From Glebionis coronaria (taxonomy: Eukaryota; Streptophyta; Magnoliopsida; Asterales; Asteraceae): DNA of 64,000 bases. The notes beneath the pieces were generated by a model. The model searched no databases, had not been told where the DNA came from, and saw only the letters and a program-made list of their open reading frames with translations. The stretch covers positions 528,203,079 to 528,267,078 of the forward strand of contig CM046875.1 of assembly GCA_025667525.1 (NCBI GenBank), given 5' to 3'. Below, one piece after another: positions 33,036 through 45,876 of the stretch (the first letter of the stretch is position 1; each line of letters opens with the position of its first letter). A program made the position numbers and the translations under genes.

Positions 33036-33930
33036 ATAGCCGTTATATATCCGTTATACTTTGTCTCCTTTAAATACTGGGTCAAATCTCATTTTCCAAC
33101 AATCCTCTTGGACGTTTTTCTCAGCCCCCTTTCTATTTTCTATAGTATAATCATTAGTAAATGATCACTTAAAGTGTTAAGGATATTTACATATGATTAT
33201 CCTATTGATCCCCTCCTTTACCTAGTCCAATGAGAAGATCACTCACTCACTAGTGTTGTGATAAAGATGAATCTATGAGCTAGTCATATTCATCATGATA
33301 CCCTTTTTGTTTTAGGTCAATCCAATGTATTTATAAATACTTGGACTAGTTGTGTTCATCCAAGTTATTTGTGGATACTTGGATTTGTTGTGTACATCCA
33401 TTGCATATGTGTTTGCTTGGATTTGTGTTGTGTAAATCCAAGCTACATGTGTGTACTTGGATAAGTCTAGTTAAGTTGTAATAGATTTGATTAGTAGTTC
33501 TCACTAAACTATAAAGTGATGTGGTTGTGTCTTGTGAGTTCTCACTAAACTTGAAATTGATTAGTAGTTGTGTTGTGTGAAGTTCTCACTTAGCTTCAAA
33601 GTGAAGAGTCGTGAAGATTGGTTCTAGCTTTGGATTAGAACTCGACATCTAGCCTTGTGTCGTTAAATGGTGAAGTAGGCAACGTCGTGAAGATTGGTTC
33701 TACCTTAAGATTAGAACTCGACATCTAGCCTTGTGTCGTTAAATTGTGAAGTAGGCAACGTTGTGTAGATTGGTCCTAGCTAAAGATTAGGTCTCAACAT
33801 TTAGCTTAGTGTCGGAAAATAATGTAAGCAACGATGTAAGGTTTTCTCCGCCGAGAAGGGAGCTTGTGGATATAGTGGAAATCTCGAGTAGGTGTACTCG
33901 AGGAGTGGAGTAGAAACGAGGATAGAGCCT

Positions 33931-33938
33931 CTATAAAT
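33931..33938 (+). promoter_or_regulatory. TATA box of element B LTR
   Basis: CTATAAAT after a GGAGTGGAGTAG word, matching the minus-strand arrangement in element A. It is absent from the deleted 5' LTR. Confidence 0.55.
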
Positions 33939-35269
33939 CTTGGTGTTTTCCCACTAGGTTGTCTCCTTACTTACTCTTTACTTATTTCATTATCATTACA
34001 CTTACCTATTATCTTTGCTAGTGCATTTGAATTGAACCTAATCATTATGCAACTTAGCTTCAAACAAAAGATAGTTTTGATACAAACCAAATTGAAAGTA
34101 ATTTTAATTTGGTCACCAATCGAAGAGAAACTATTCAACCCCACCCCCCCCCCCCCTTCTAGTTTCTACAATATAAAACCAAGGACATTATAGGCAAGGA
34201 TGCTTATGAATGTCGACACCAAAAAGAAGACTCAATGATATAGATAAAGAGATCAAATAAGCCAAAGAATAGAAAGACCAAGATGGATGGTATTTAGCAT
34301 ATGATAAACTACATGCTCAAAGTTTCGTAGCTCTTCTTAATCATTGTGAATGTTCAAAGAACAATTACATGATGAGGAAATGGTGAGGCTCGACTCAACT
34401 TAGTTTAAAAAGATAGAAGAGAGACTCGACTTTATAGAGGCATGATTAAAATAAACCAAGAGAAACTCAATCAAAGAAGTTAAGGATAACTTCACAAATT
34501 GATTCATGAATACTATAACTTAGAAAGTGATAGTGAAATCTCGAAAGAAAACGAGAGAAGAAACTCAAAAGAAGCTCAAGAAGACATGAAGAGTTAGTAC
34601 AAAATCTAACACATAATCAAGTAAGCACATAGGATAATTCATACAATGCCTAATGAAGTCTACAATAAACCAATGTAGAGAAGGTGTGCAATTAAGACAT
34701 ATGGCATGCAAGAAACATGATTACTTAAAAAGAGAAGACTAAGTAAAACATGTTAGCACGTAGCATTTAAGGACATGCATGAGTTAGACACATCTAAAAG
34801 ATATTATATCGGAATTGCTTGACAAAGACAAAACCTTTATAATAAGCATGCATTCATTAACTAATCAATTAAGCATATAGCATACGGATAAGCAAGAAGA
34901 TATATAAGCAAGTAGCATACAAGCAAGTCATCTATCTAGATATCACAAATCAAGCTACATGTAATGTAAATCTCCAAGAAGATTCCTAATTCTTATTAGT
35001 TTAAGAAAAGGACTCAAAATAAGAGAAAAGAAAGAAACATAATAACAACAAGATCCAAGACTCAAAGAAAAATCATGTTGAAAAACATGAAAGGAAATAC
35101 AAGAGAATAAATATCATACAAAGATTTATATAAAAAAACAAGCCTAAAACTTAAGCATAATTTTAATCTTAGTTACACTAGAATCCTAAGAGTTGCTTAA
35201 ATTAGATGTCTTAGCAATAAGCAATCCACATGCTTAAATGAAAGACAAGGGTGGTGGCGGAATTAGGTG

Positions 35270-35629
35270 GGGTGAAAAGTGAAGTCACCAAGGGTTCAAC
35301 AAAGTCATTCACAATGGGAATGCTTTGGATGGGTTGAGGTTAGGTAGTCACATCCAAGAGAGTACTTGGAGGGAAGGGTGAGGTTAGCTCATTCATTCTA
35401 GATTGGATTGAAGAGGAGGTAGAACCATGAGAATGGTTGGTACCATGGGTTGAGGTAGTCTTTCATGGAGCAATAGGTGGTGAGGGTGATGAAGAGATGA
35501 GAATTGTAACAATCTCATTCTTGGGTGTGTGAAAGGATGAAGAGTTAAGTTTGGGAAACAAACCTAAATTTTGAGGTGCCTCTTTGAAGAGGAGGTTTTG
35601 GATGAATTGGAGGTTCTTGTAGAAACCAT
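35270..35629 (-). pseudogene. Element A: ORF2-like relic
   Basis: On the minus strand the ATG at 35629 starts ATGGTTTCTACAA, as in element B at 18754. Alignable stretches continue through the region equivalent to 30026-30210 (shared AGAATGAATGAGCT and CATCCAAAGCATTCC). The frame is broken and homology fades before the proline repeats, so the Cys motif end is not seen. It shows that ORF2 predates the split of A and B. Confidence 0.6.
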
Positions 35630-35812
35630 GGTAGTAATAGGTGGTTTAAGGGGTAAGGATGAATGGTTTGAGGTGTAAAGAACATGGCTAACAATGTGGG
35701 TTTAAAAAGGGAAAGCCCAAGATATTTTGGGAGTGATCAAATGTTTGAAACAAAGATTCCAAAGGGTGTTGGAACAATTGGGAAGCTTCAGAAAACCCGA
35801 ATTTGAGAGCTT

Positions 35813-35892
35813 CTGCCTGCGGTTCTTTATCTCCACCGGCGGTTCCATATTTATATGGAGCCGCAGTCTATTTAAAGAACCGCCTACAGAGG
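35813..35892. repeat. GCGGTTCC four-arm module 7 (element A leader)
   Basis: Arms GCGGTTC, GGCGGTTCC, GGAGCCGC and GAACCGC, with an inner CCATAT/ATATGG stem. The flank CTACAGAGGC is the complement of the flank of module 3. Confidence 0.75.
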
Positions 35893-37541
35893 CTTGGTTT
35901 AGGTGGTGAATGGGGGATTTTCCAATTCAGCATATCCTAATGTTCTAGTATAACTTATCATAAAGTCATGCTTAAGAGCAATAAAAACTAGAACGCACAC
36001 AAAGGAAAAACATATATGTTCAATTAGCACGTAGGAAGAAGGTTAAGAAAAACCTAATGTCTACAAAAGAAAAAGAATCCTAATGACATACAAAGTTCAT
36101 CAAAGTAAACTATCATTAGTCATATATAGGAAGAGCCATTTAGCCAATTTAGAGAATGAGTATGAGACTATCACTAGAGGTGTTCAATTAAGGCTAAACA
36201 CGACCATTTTTACGAGTTATACACCAACTCAACTTCCCACATGGAAGTAATTCAACCGTTAGGTAAAATTAAGATCCTAGTGCATAAATTCTCTAGTAGT
36301 CATTCTCAAGTTAGACAAAATGTAATTCCAACATTTGCCTAATAAAGTTTAGCAAGGATTAAACTTGCATGGTGACACAATGCATGACCTAATGAGGGTT
36401 AAGAATGCACCATTTCATATCTTGTCAAACAAGTCTAGTTAAGGTTATTTACCTTAATAGAACTTGAGGCCAATAACTTAGAAGTGTATAAACAAAGTTT
36501 ACACAAATCAAAGGAACACTCTTGATTGGTCTTTCGAAAATGACACATTTATAAATTACATAGCAATGTAAATTACTTGAGTATTTCGGATGAAACATCC
36601 AAGTTATCAAACCGACTCTATTGTGCATTATAAGTAATTATTAAACAAAATATGTCTAAAAATTTGAACAAGTAGATTCAATATAACACCATCAACACAA
36701 GTGTGAGTTATGATCCGATGTATATTATTAATAAACCACATTCATGTCTACACTAAAAAACATGTCAATTAGATTCGATAATGATACCAGTCATAGTTTG
36801 AATAATGCATTGATATTTAATCGAAATCTTTCTTGATTCCCACAAACACTCTTCTAAGAGAAAATAGCTAAGATTTTCAAAAGGTGTTTCATGTTTTATA
36901 GTGAGACATTTATCTACTTGAACTAATAACACAATGATCGAGTAAGACGACCCAAATCAATAGATTTGACAAGCTCCCAAAGCTTTCAAACCTAAAAGTG
37001 TTAAAGAACATGCCGAGGTGTACAAGATGTTTATGTAACATTTGTAAACCAAGAGATGTTAATCCTATATGCAATGCACACATAAATAGACAACCAAGTA
37101 ACACTACTACAAATAGTAATGATCACTTAAGAATGTCCAAGAAAAAAAGAAAAAGGACAAAAGCATTCGTCTTTGTTTTGAGTGTTAGATACACCAAAGT
37201 ATGCATAGCTTGATTTTATTTGAAAAAGGTTTTCGACTCATTTCAAAAATTTAATTAAGTTTACCACTTTGTAAATATATCAATTTTTAAAGATACACCA
37301 ACAAGAGATGTCCAACTTAATAGAAAATAGTAAAACACAAGTTTTACGACAAACTGACGCTTAATACTTTGGACAAAGTATGGAACTTAGAAACCATCCA
37401 AATTTTAAAGTTTGAATAAAGGTTTGGAAGCATTTTTAATTGAAAGAAAATTCAATTATGTTCGACATGACGGGTGGCACGACTTCTACGGACTTACGGT
37501 TGATTTTATATGATTTTTCAAAGTTTTCAAAAATCTGTGTC

Positions 37542-37606
37542 GGACTGACCGCGGTTCCTTATTGATAAGGAACCGTGGGGAATAGATAAAGAACCGCGTC
37601 CAGAGG
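37542..37606. repeat. GCGGTTCC module 8 (element A leader)
   Basis: Near-perfect inner hairpin CGCGGTTCCTTAT-TG-ATAAGGAACCG, plus one outer arm GAACCGC. Flanks GGACTGACC and GTCCAGAGG. Confidence 0.75.
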
Positions 37607-37974
37607 ACAAAAATGGAGTTTTTGGCCAAAATCATTTGGTAACTTTTTGGAAGGACTTAGGACTCTAAAAATCATTTTAGACACATAGAACTCGTATTTT
37701 AGAGTTAATTATGACACACAAGATTTTTATACTTCCAAACATGAAAAGATTTAATTCAGGCTATTATAAAAAGTTTATTTAACACCAAAACTTGTACGAA
37801 TGAAACAACAAAACACATTTCATAAGTAATCAGTCTTCATGAACAATTTGATACAAAGATCGTCTCTATTTTTAAAAACCGTTTTCATTTTAAAAACCAT
37901 TTGTTTTAAAAAAGAGAGCAAAGATCGATCCAAGCTTTAAAGTACAATATACTTCAAAGATCTTGAATAACCTC

Positions 37975-37986
37975 ACTCTGATACCA
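37975..37986 (-). other. Element A primer-binding site
   Basis: The minus strand reads TGGTATCAGAGT, one base from the initiator-Met-type PBS of element B, two bases from the LTR end. Confidence 0.85.
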
Positions 37987-37988
37987 AT

Positions 37989-39372
37989 TGTAGAAACTAG
38001 AAGGGGGGGTTGAATAGTTTCTAGTTAGTTTTCAAAACATTTTGGCTTAATCCACTGTGTGCGGTTCCTTATGTGTACCCGCGGTTCTTTATCAATAAAG
38101 AACCGCCGGTCCATTTAGGGAACCGCCGACAGTGAACTTAACCTTTTGCTACATGTTAAACTTTGAAGATCCTTTGTATCAAATTCTCGATCAAGCTTGA
38201 CTAGATATGCGATGTGTTTGATTGAAAGATAAATACTACAAGTAAGTAAACACACAAACACATCAAATCAAGAGTACATCAAGCAATAGTCTAAACACTA
38301 AGCACACACGTACTAAGCATAAGCTTTTCCGCAACTAGGATGTTTCGACTAAGTGATGTACACTTGACCATAATCTAAACACGAAGCACACACGTACTAA
38401 GCCTTAGCTTTTCCGCAACTTAGATGTTTAGATTATGAGATGCACACAACACACAACATATAAATACATCTATAATAGTAAAGACATAAATGTAAAGAAA
38501 AGTACCGACACGATGATTTATACTGGTTCGGTCACGAAGCTCCTCTTCGCCCTACTCCACTCCTCGAGTACACCTTACTCGAGAGTTACTTCACTAGTCA
38601 ACAAAACTCCTTTCAAGGCGGAGAAAACCATACACGTCGCTTACACATTTCTGACACTAAGCTAGATGTCGAGTCCTAATCTTAGGTAGGACCAATCTAC
38701 ACAACGTTGCCCACTTCACCATTTAACGACACAAGGCTAGATGTCGAGTTCTAATCGAAAGCTAGAACCAATCTTCACGACTCTTCACTTTGAAGCTAAG
38801 TGAGAACTTCACACAACACAACTAATAATCACTTTAAAGTTTAGTGAGAACTCACAAGACACAACCACATCACTTTAGAGTTTAGTGAGAACTACCTAGA
38901 CACAACCATATCACTTTAGAGTTTAGTGAGAACTACCAAGACACAACCTAATCTCTAGTTATGTTTTATGGCCCAACATAACAAACCTTGTGTTTTATGG
39001 CCTAAACACATAAACCATATAGATCTAAGCACACAAAACTTAGATCTATAACTCTAACTCTATATCCAAGTACTAACAAGACTTGGATCTACACAACTAA
39101 CACCTAATCTAAGGATACCCATCACTTGGATATTCTACCCTTATAAACACATCCAAGTGTACCCACAACTTGGATCTTCTACATATACATAGTAGGAAGA
39201 CAATAATCATGACTTGATCTAGAGAGATCTTCATCATGTTATGACTCTAGAAACTAGCACTTCACAAGGGTGAAAGTGTTCTTCTCATTGCTCTTGAGGA
39301 GGATGAGGCAAATGAGGAATGGGATGTTGGAAGGTTTTTGTGTGTTTTTCCTCAAAACAAATGGAAGAGAAT
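37989..39372 (-). repeat. Element A 5' LTR, piece 1 (3' end)
   Basis: The minus-strand LTR end is ...TTTCTACA at 37989. It holds module 9, the ~44-base repeats (about 38795-38950) and a TATA-like GTATAAAT (38516-38523). Ends at AGAAT, the TSD of element D. Confidence 0.85.
38052..38134. repeat. GCGGTTCC four-arm module 9 (element A 5' LTR, downstream end)
   Basis: The clearest copy: GCGGTTCC, GCGGTTCTTTAT, ATAAAGAACCGC and GGAACCGC, flanked by CCACTGT and ACAGTG, so a third outer pair also matches. Confidence 0.85.
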
Positions 39373-41973
39373 TGTAACACCCCATTTTGGAAATGGAAAT
39401 ATCACAGTAATTATGGCGTGTCATCAAAGCATACAAGGAAAAATGTCTAAACATTACTTGACCATAAAAAGGAAAATACCGGAATCAAACATCAGTAGTC
39501 CAAAAGTAAAGCTCATCACACACAAACATAGTATAATAAAGGAAAGGACTAAACAATGTCCAAAGCATAAGTATCATAAGAAAGGAAATGCATAATGTAA
39601 AGAAGGCTAGACAGCTTCAAGTCCATATGCACGTACTCTTAGTGTCTACGAGCGTCCCTGAGTACCTTCCGTTTTGGGAACATAGAAAAGGAAAACGACC
39701 GAGCAAATACGCTCAGTGCACGGATGTACATATGCACGTACTCTTAGTGTCTACGAGCGCCCCACATGATAAATATAAATAAATGGCCAAAAGCTGAAGG
39801 GACGCCACGAGCAATCACTCCGCCGTGGTGAAGTCATAACATCAGTGCCTCTAATGTTATGGTACCTCCATAACTAGGTGAAACTGGTCATGCATGTATA
39901 TGGCTATAGGTAATCTTAATTAAACATAAGCAATCAAACACGTAACTTATACTACGGGAAAACAGTTGGCTGCATACGGGGAATCCTAATAAGGAAAGAA
40001 TGTCCATACTGAAAGGACGGGAATCCGTACCTTATGTCCAGTGAACGAGAAAGACGAACTGAGAGAATCCTACTTCCGAATCACTAGTGCTACATAAATA
40101 CGTACATGAATAAGTATCTGCTTACTAAATACATAGCTGGTTTTATGTCATGTCTTAGCTTATTTTATGTGTTCTTACCATGTTTTACTGTTTTAAAGCC
40201 TTAAACTGTGTTAAATCTTATATTCTGTTTAATCTGATTAAGTATTTCTTGTATTTCATGTGTTATTATACTTACTGTGTGATAATAAGTATATTTCCAA
40301 AAATAGCAGGTTTCCTAAAATAGAAAGTTTCCAAAAATAGAAAGTTTCCAAAAATAGAAAGTTTCCAAAAATAGAAAGTTTCCAAAAATAGAAAGTTACC
40401 AAAAATAGAAAGTTTCCAAAAATAGAAAGTTCCCAAAAATAGAAAGTTTCCAAAAATAGAAAGTTTCCAAAAATAGATTTACTGCTTAAAATAGATAAGT
40501 TTTTAAAAATAGAAAGTTTCCATAAATAGATTAGCTGCCTTAATTAAATAAGTTTCTAAAAAATAGAAAGTTTCCATAATTAGAAATAAGCTGGTTAAAT
40601 AAGCTAAGTATATAAGCCAAAGTGTTTTTTCATGATTATTTTCTAAGTCATATGGTATATTATATAGTTTAATAATTATTTCATGTAATTTAATTAAACT
40701 ATAGGTTATAATATTTAATTAAAGTATAACATGTTTTTAATTAAATAAATTAAATACTTAGGTTAAAATATGTATTATTATATATTAATAATATAACCTA
40801 AGTCATTTTAATTAATTAATTATATCCATGGTTTTAAAATAATTAATTAATTATAAGTCTTAAATATATAAATACTTAGGTTAAAATAATTGCATGATCA
40901 TTTATAATTAAATAACCTAAGTCATGTTATTAAATTAATCACATCATTTATTAATTTAATTTTAACCTAAGATCATAAACATAAAAAAAACTAACATACA
41001 CCATGAACCGGATCTAGGCTAAAAACATGAACCGGACTTGAAATCGACACCGTACCCCGAACCAACTCGGGGTACCCCGTGTTTCCCTTGCTGCCGTGGG
41101 ACCCACCCGCACCAACCAAGACCATATGGTCTTGGTGGTGGTCGGCTTAGCAAACCGAAACCCCTTCGGGTTCGGTTGCAGCCTGCGACCAGAACAAACA
41201 CCCCTTAAAAACAACCTTTTGATTTTATTTAACACCAAAACATGTTAGATCTATGCTTAATTCTTATGTTTTTGTAAAAACATCACATGTTCATAATTTA
41301 TAAAAAGATTAAATCAAAAGAAAAGGTTTAAAAAGGTTTTACCGAATTCGTGGATCAAGAGGACGAAGAACCAACACGATCAATCACCAAACTTCAAGAT
41401 CAAAGATCAAAAATCACCTTGTATGGTGGTTTTAGGGTGGCGGCACAAAGAACAAGGAAGAGGAGGTTTTAGGTTTTTCTTAAAATCTTTTGTAAAGTTA
41501 ATTTGTGTAGTGTAAAAATAATTAACCCCCTTTAGTAAATTTAACAAATGGGCTTGGCCCATTTGTCCTTGTTGGCCACGGGTAGGGACCCCACTTGGGG
41601 TACCCGTACCTTTTTCCGTGTCTCGTTATTTAGTTACTCGTTTGTGATTATTTATGTTCGTGTTTTAAATGTTCTCGTTACGTAAATACCGTGATCTAAT
41701 ATATTTAATTACGCTCGTAATAAATATATATACGTAATTATTAATAGTTCGTGTTTTAATTACGTTCATGATTTCATGATCGCATATTCGTGATTAATTA
41801 TCGTTAAATAATTATTACGTGATCGTGCATAGTAAATACTTATCGTGTTCTAACACGTACGTAATACGTAAACTCCTAACACGTAATCGTAATCATGCTA
41901 TATTAGGAAATTTTTAATCTAGTACGTACGATCCTAAGGGTACTATGCATGGTAAAAGCATGCGGGTTTTAAA
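39373..41973 (-). repeat. Element D 3' LTR (deleted, with filler)
   Basis: 2601 bp against 2939 in the 5' LTR. About 360 bp equivalent to 47570-47925 are missing and replaced by a 31-base copy (39729-39759) of sequence at 39624-39654. Contains 17-base tandem repeats (40294-40478). The outer TG is changed to TT. Confidence 0.9.
40294..40478. repeat. 17-base minisatellite in element D 3' LTR
   Basis: About ten units of GTTTCCAAAAATAGAAA with few variants. The equivalent array in the 5' LTR is at 48457-48657. Confidence 0.9.
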
Positions 41974-41999
41974 ACTCTTCCCCCCTAAAAAGAATAATT

Positions 42000-42843
42000 C
42001 GTCCCCGAATTATAGATAAAGTAAACTGGAAAAGGAGAACATACCCGAATTCAAAATATGAAATGAGGGTAAGAAGCCCGGATAGACTCCTCCGTTTCCC
42101 AAGTGGCTTCCCGCTCGGTATGATCCCTCTATAGAATTTTGACGAATGGAATCGTCTTCTTTCTCATGACTCGTTCTTGTCTGTTAAGAACTCGTTCGGG
42201 TTCTTCTATGAAAGTGAGATCTTCACGTATCTGTTCCAGTGGATACTGAACCATGTGAAGGGGATGATACTGGTACCCTCTGAGTAAGGACACATGAAAC
42301 ACATTGTGTACATGCGAAAGCTGCGGAGGTAACGCCAATCGGTAAGATACTTCACCGACTCGTTCAATGATATCAAACGGTCCAATGAAACGAGGATTGA
42401 GCTTCCCTTTAATCCCGAAGCGTCTAACACCACGTGCCGGCGAAACCTTAAGGAAGACGTGATCTCCTACGTTAAAGTGTATATCCCTACGATGCTTATC
42501 GGCGTAACTCTTCTGACGTGACCGTGCCTCCTGAATTTTCTGCATAGCTACTGCGATCTTCTCATTGGTCATCTCTATGATTTACGGTCCTTCAAGTGTT
42601 CGCTCGCCAACCTGATCCCAGCAGATTGGGGTGTGACACTTTCTGCCATACAACATCTCAAATGGAGCACACTTAATACTTGCTTGCCAACTGTTGTTGT
42701 ATGCAAACTCCACCAAACAGATGTATTCGTCCCAATCACCCGTCCATTCCAACGCACATGACCTCATCCAATGTCTGAATGGTTCGCTCCGACTGTCCGT
42801 CCGTTTGAGGATGAAAAGCCGTGCTAAGCTTAAGTTGTGTACC
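42000..42843 (-). pseudogene. Element D integrase C-terminal part and chromodomain-like end
   Basis: In shifting frames the minus strand encodes [16 protein letters not shown] with the catalytic Glu (near 42790), then [19 protein letters not shown], a RQKSYADKHRRDIHFNVGDHVFLKVSP stretch, GPFDIIERVG (GPY/F-like) and a C-terminal chromodomain-like segment. A TAG at 42129-42131 replaces the expected Trp of VKILW. In-frame sequence beyond it (RDHTEREATWETEE) still reads as chromodomain. Frameshifts lie near 42844 and about 42575-42760. This is the end of pol on the minus strand. Confidence 0.8.
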
Positions 42844-43758
42844 TCAAGCTTTCTGCAGACTTTTCCAAAAGCGCGAAGTGAATCGAGGATCTCTGTCTGA
42901 GACGATGCTGGATGGTGCACCATGCAGTCTCATGATCTCTCGTCTATACGTATCTGCGAGTTTACTTACCGGATCTTCCTTGTGGATCGGTAAAAAATGA
43001 GCTGATTTGGTAAGTCGATCAACGATAACCCAAATTGCATCGTGCTTCCTTTTGGTAGGCGGAAGACCGGTAACAAAATCCATGGTGATTTTGTCCCACT
43101 TCCACTCTGGAATATCTAACGGTTGAAGGAGACCGCCAGATCGCTGATGCTTGATCTTAACCTGCTGGCAGGTAAGACATTTGGAGACGTAAGTGGCCAC
43201 ATCCTGTTTCATACCACTCCACCAAAAGTACTGCTTGATGTCATGGTACATTTTAGTCGAACCAGGATGTATCGAGAATGGGGAGCTATGAGCTTCAGCT
43301 AACAAAGCTTCCCGGAGTTCTTGGTCATCAGGAACACAAAGTCTAGTGCCCTGCCATACGATACCATCTGCATCTACTCTGAATTCTGTCTGCTTCTCAG
43401 AATTCTGTACTATCGCCCAGATTTCTCCGTCATCATTCTGAGCTTCCTTGATCTTAGATAGTAACTCAGGTTCTACTCTAAGATTAGCTCAGTAACCATG
43501 CTGTCCACGTACCATGATCTCGATGTCTAGTCGCTCCAAGTCTCTAATGATTTCCTCTTCGATTTTAATGCCGTTGATCATTCCGGACTTCCTGCTAAGA
43601 GCATCTGCTACTACATTTGCCTTTCCGGGATGATACTATAGATTAATGTCATAATCCTTCAACAGCTCTAACCATCTCCTCTGCCTCATGTTCAATTCAC
43701 GCTGAGTGAAGATATACTTCAAGCTCTTGTGGTCCGTGAAAATGTCACATGATTCTCC
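42844..43758 (-). pseudogene. Element D RNase H end and integrase N-terminal/core part
   Basis: Continues from the RNase H frame after the stop at 43759-43761. Recognisable are [17 protein letters not shown] and HPGKANVVADALSR of RNase H, each followed or preceded by stops. Integrase follows: zinc-binding region (HSSPFSIHPG ... CLTCQQVK) and core with MDFVTGLP and SDRDPRFTS. Stops near 43493 (in GY*ANLR) and 43638 (in NL*YHPG) fit loss of Trp and Gln codons by C-to-T or G-to-A change. Confidence 0.8.
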
Positions 43759-45804
43759 TTATAAGTAGTGCCTCCATATCTTCAATGCAAACACGACTGC
43801 AGCAAGTTCCAGATCGTGCGTGGGGTAATTTTCTTCATAAGGCTTAAGCTGCCGTGAAGCGTACGTGATCACTTTCCCATGTTGCATGAGAACACAGCCA
43901 AGTCCCTTCCCCGATGCATCGCTGTAGATTTGAAACCCACCCGTACCAGATGGTAGAGTAAGAATAGGTGCAGCTACTAGCTTCTGCTTCAGGTCTTCAA
44001 AGCTCTTCTCTCGATCTTCAGTCCAGACGAATTTCTCCCCTTTCCGCATCAGTTTGGTCAATGGTAGTGCTAGGCGGGAAAAGTTCTCCACGAACCTACG
44101 GTAATAGCCACCTAAGCCTAAGAAACTGCAGACTTCCGTCGCTGATGTCGGTCTTGGCCACTTAGTAATGGCCTCAACCTTCGCTGGATCCATAGTGATT
44201 CCTTCTGCTAATACAGTGTGACCTAAGAATGCCACCTTGTCTAACCAGAACTCACATTTGGAGAATTTAGCATACAACTGCTTCTGGCGAAGAATCTGTA
44301 GTACTGCACGAAGATGGTCTTCGTGTTCCTCCTTGGACTTTGAGAAAATCAGGATGTCATCGATGAAAATAATGACGAACTTGTCCAGAAATTCATGGAA
44401 GATTTTGTTCATCAAATCCATGAACACTGCTGGAGCATTTGTCAGGCCAAATGGCATAACTACAAACTCGTAGTGGCCATACCGGGTATGAAAGGCAGTC
44501 TTAGTGATGTCCTGCTCCTTGACTCGTAGCAGATGATAGCCTGACCTAAGATCAATCTTGGAGAAGTGTTTGGCCCCTTGGAGTTGGTCAAACAGATCGT
44601 CAATGTGTGGCAGTGGATACCTATTCCGAATAGTAATCTTGTTGAGCTCGCGATAGTCTATGCAAAGACGCATACTGCCGTCCTTCTTCTTAACAAACAA
44701 AACTAAAGCGCCCCATGGAGATGCGCTCGGTCGAATGAAACCTCGTTCAAGAAGTTCTTGCAGTTGATCCTTCAGCTCCTTCAGCTCTATGGGAGCCATG
44801 CGATAAGGAGCCTTGGAGATTGGTTCAGCTCCTGGAATCAGTTCGATACTGAATTCCACTTCTCGTGCAGGTGGTATGCCCGGAAGTTCTGCTGGAAACA
44901 CATCTTGGAATTCCGACACTATTGGTTGATCCTGAATCGATGGAGATTCAGCATCCATGTCGTAAACCGTAGCTAGATAACCCTCGCAGCCATGTGACAG
45001 TAGTGCACGCGCTTGCAGGGTGGATATGACTTGTACAGACCGTCCGGGTATGAACCCATTATGAATGTAATCTGGTGAATTGACATCACCGAAGATAACT
45101 CGATATAAATGGCAGTCTATGGTAGCATGATACTTGGATAGCCAATCCATGCCCAAAATCATGTCGAAGTCATTCATGTCCAGCGGAAGTGCGTCGACAG
45201 GTCGAACCTTATCATCAAATTCTAGGGGAAGACCCTTGTATACATGGGTGATTAATACAGAGTCCCTCAAAGGCGTGGAAATAGTAAGCCTATTTTCTAG
45301 TGGCAAGGGAGGCATCCTAATGTTCTTAGCATAAGCAGTAGAAATAACCGAGTGAGTAGCACCCGTATCGAAAAGAACACATGCAGCGCGACCATACATA
45401 TACAAGATTCCAGTGATGGTACCTTTAGACTTGTTGGCCTGGTCTCGAGATGTCGTGTAGACACGCCCGGCAGTAGGAGGCGGCTTGGTATCAGCATGTC
45501 CTGATGTACCCTCCATCTCGCCCTTACGGCAATCGTTCATAATATGGCCAGGAAGACCACACTTGAAGCACGCATCAGTATTACGGCGACATGGTCTTGG
45601 GTGCCTACGGTGGCAAGTAGAGCAAAGAGAATGAGTGTATCCTCCAGCATGTGCTCTGGCTGGCTGAGGACCTGATAAAAACATTTTCATAAGACATGAT
45701 AGTTGGGTACAAAGGACGAAGCGGATAATCGTAAGATTGAATACCAGTGATAGCTGGACGGCTAGGCTGCGAACCTCTCTGGTTCTGGTCCCTACCATTT
45801 CCAT
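43759..45804 (-). pseudogene. Element D gag zinc knuckle-protease-RT-RNase H
   Basis: A 681-codon open stretch on the minus strand. Residues 79-92 are a CCHC zinc knuckle ([14 protein letters not shown]), belonging to the end of gag. Protease has DTGATHS near 146-152. RT runs from about 340 to 540 with [21 protein letters not shown] and FIDD at 480-483. RNase H begins near 605 ([15 protein letters not shown]) and is cut by TAA at 43759-43761 where HYLYGE would be expected. The first ~70 residues are out of register with gag, so the apparent start is not real. Confidence 0.85.
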
Positions 45805-45876
45805 GGTTCCTGGTAGAAGTTTGCTAAAGGGTCAGAATATGAGTTATAATATAAAACATAAGGAATTTCGTAAGTA

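Larger units (their letters stand above)
13674..34170 (+). mobile_element. Element B: pol-less LTR retrotransposon with three ORFs
   Basis: Bounded by LTRs 13674-15033 and 32580-34170, an exact TSD ATATA (13669-13673 and 34171-34175), a PBS at 15036-15047 and a PPT at 32566-32579. After removing element C it is about 9.4 kb. It encodes an Athila-ORF1-like frame and two small proline-rich frames, but no protease, RT, RNase H or integrase. It is related to element A, into which it inserted in the opposite orientation. The reiterated AAGGGGGAG tracts and initiator-Met-type PBS resemble Sireviruses. The lineage call is inference because pol is absent. Confidence 0.88.
32580..34170 (+). repeat. 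Element B 3' LTR (full length)
   Basis: 1591 bp, ending TTTCTACA and followed by the TSD ATATA. It keeps the ~229 bp missing from the 5' LTR (about 33725-33957), including a third ~85-base repeat unit and the TATA box. Confidence 0.92.
34176..37974 (-). other. Element A: main internal region
   Basis: About 3.8 kb without an intact gene. In minus-strand order: leader with two GCGGTTCC modules (37542-37606 and 35813-35892), then an ORF2-like relic (35629-35270), then AT-rich sequence up to element B. Unlike element B, no ORF1-like frame lies between the module near 35850 and the ORF2 relic; only about 190 bp separate them. Open frames of 60-70 codons here have no family match. Confidence 0.6.

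Noticed and set aside
40294..40478. Regular short repeats that could suggest a CRISPR array
   Set aside because: Direct tandem 17-base units without spacers, in a plant LTR.
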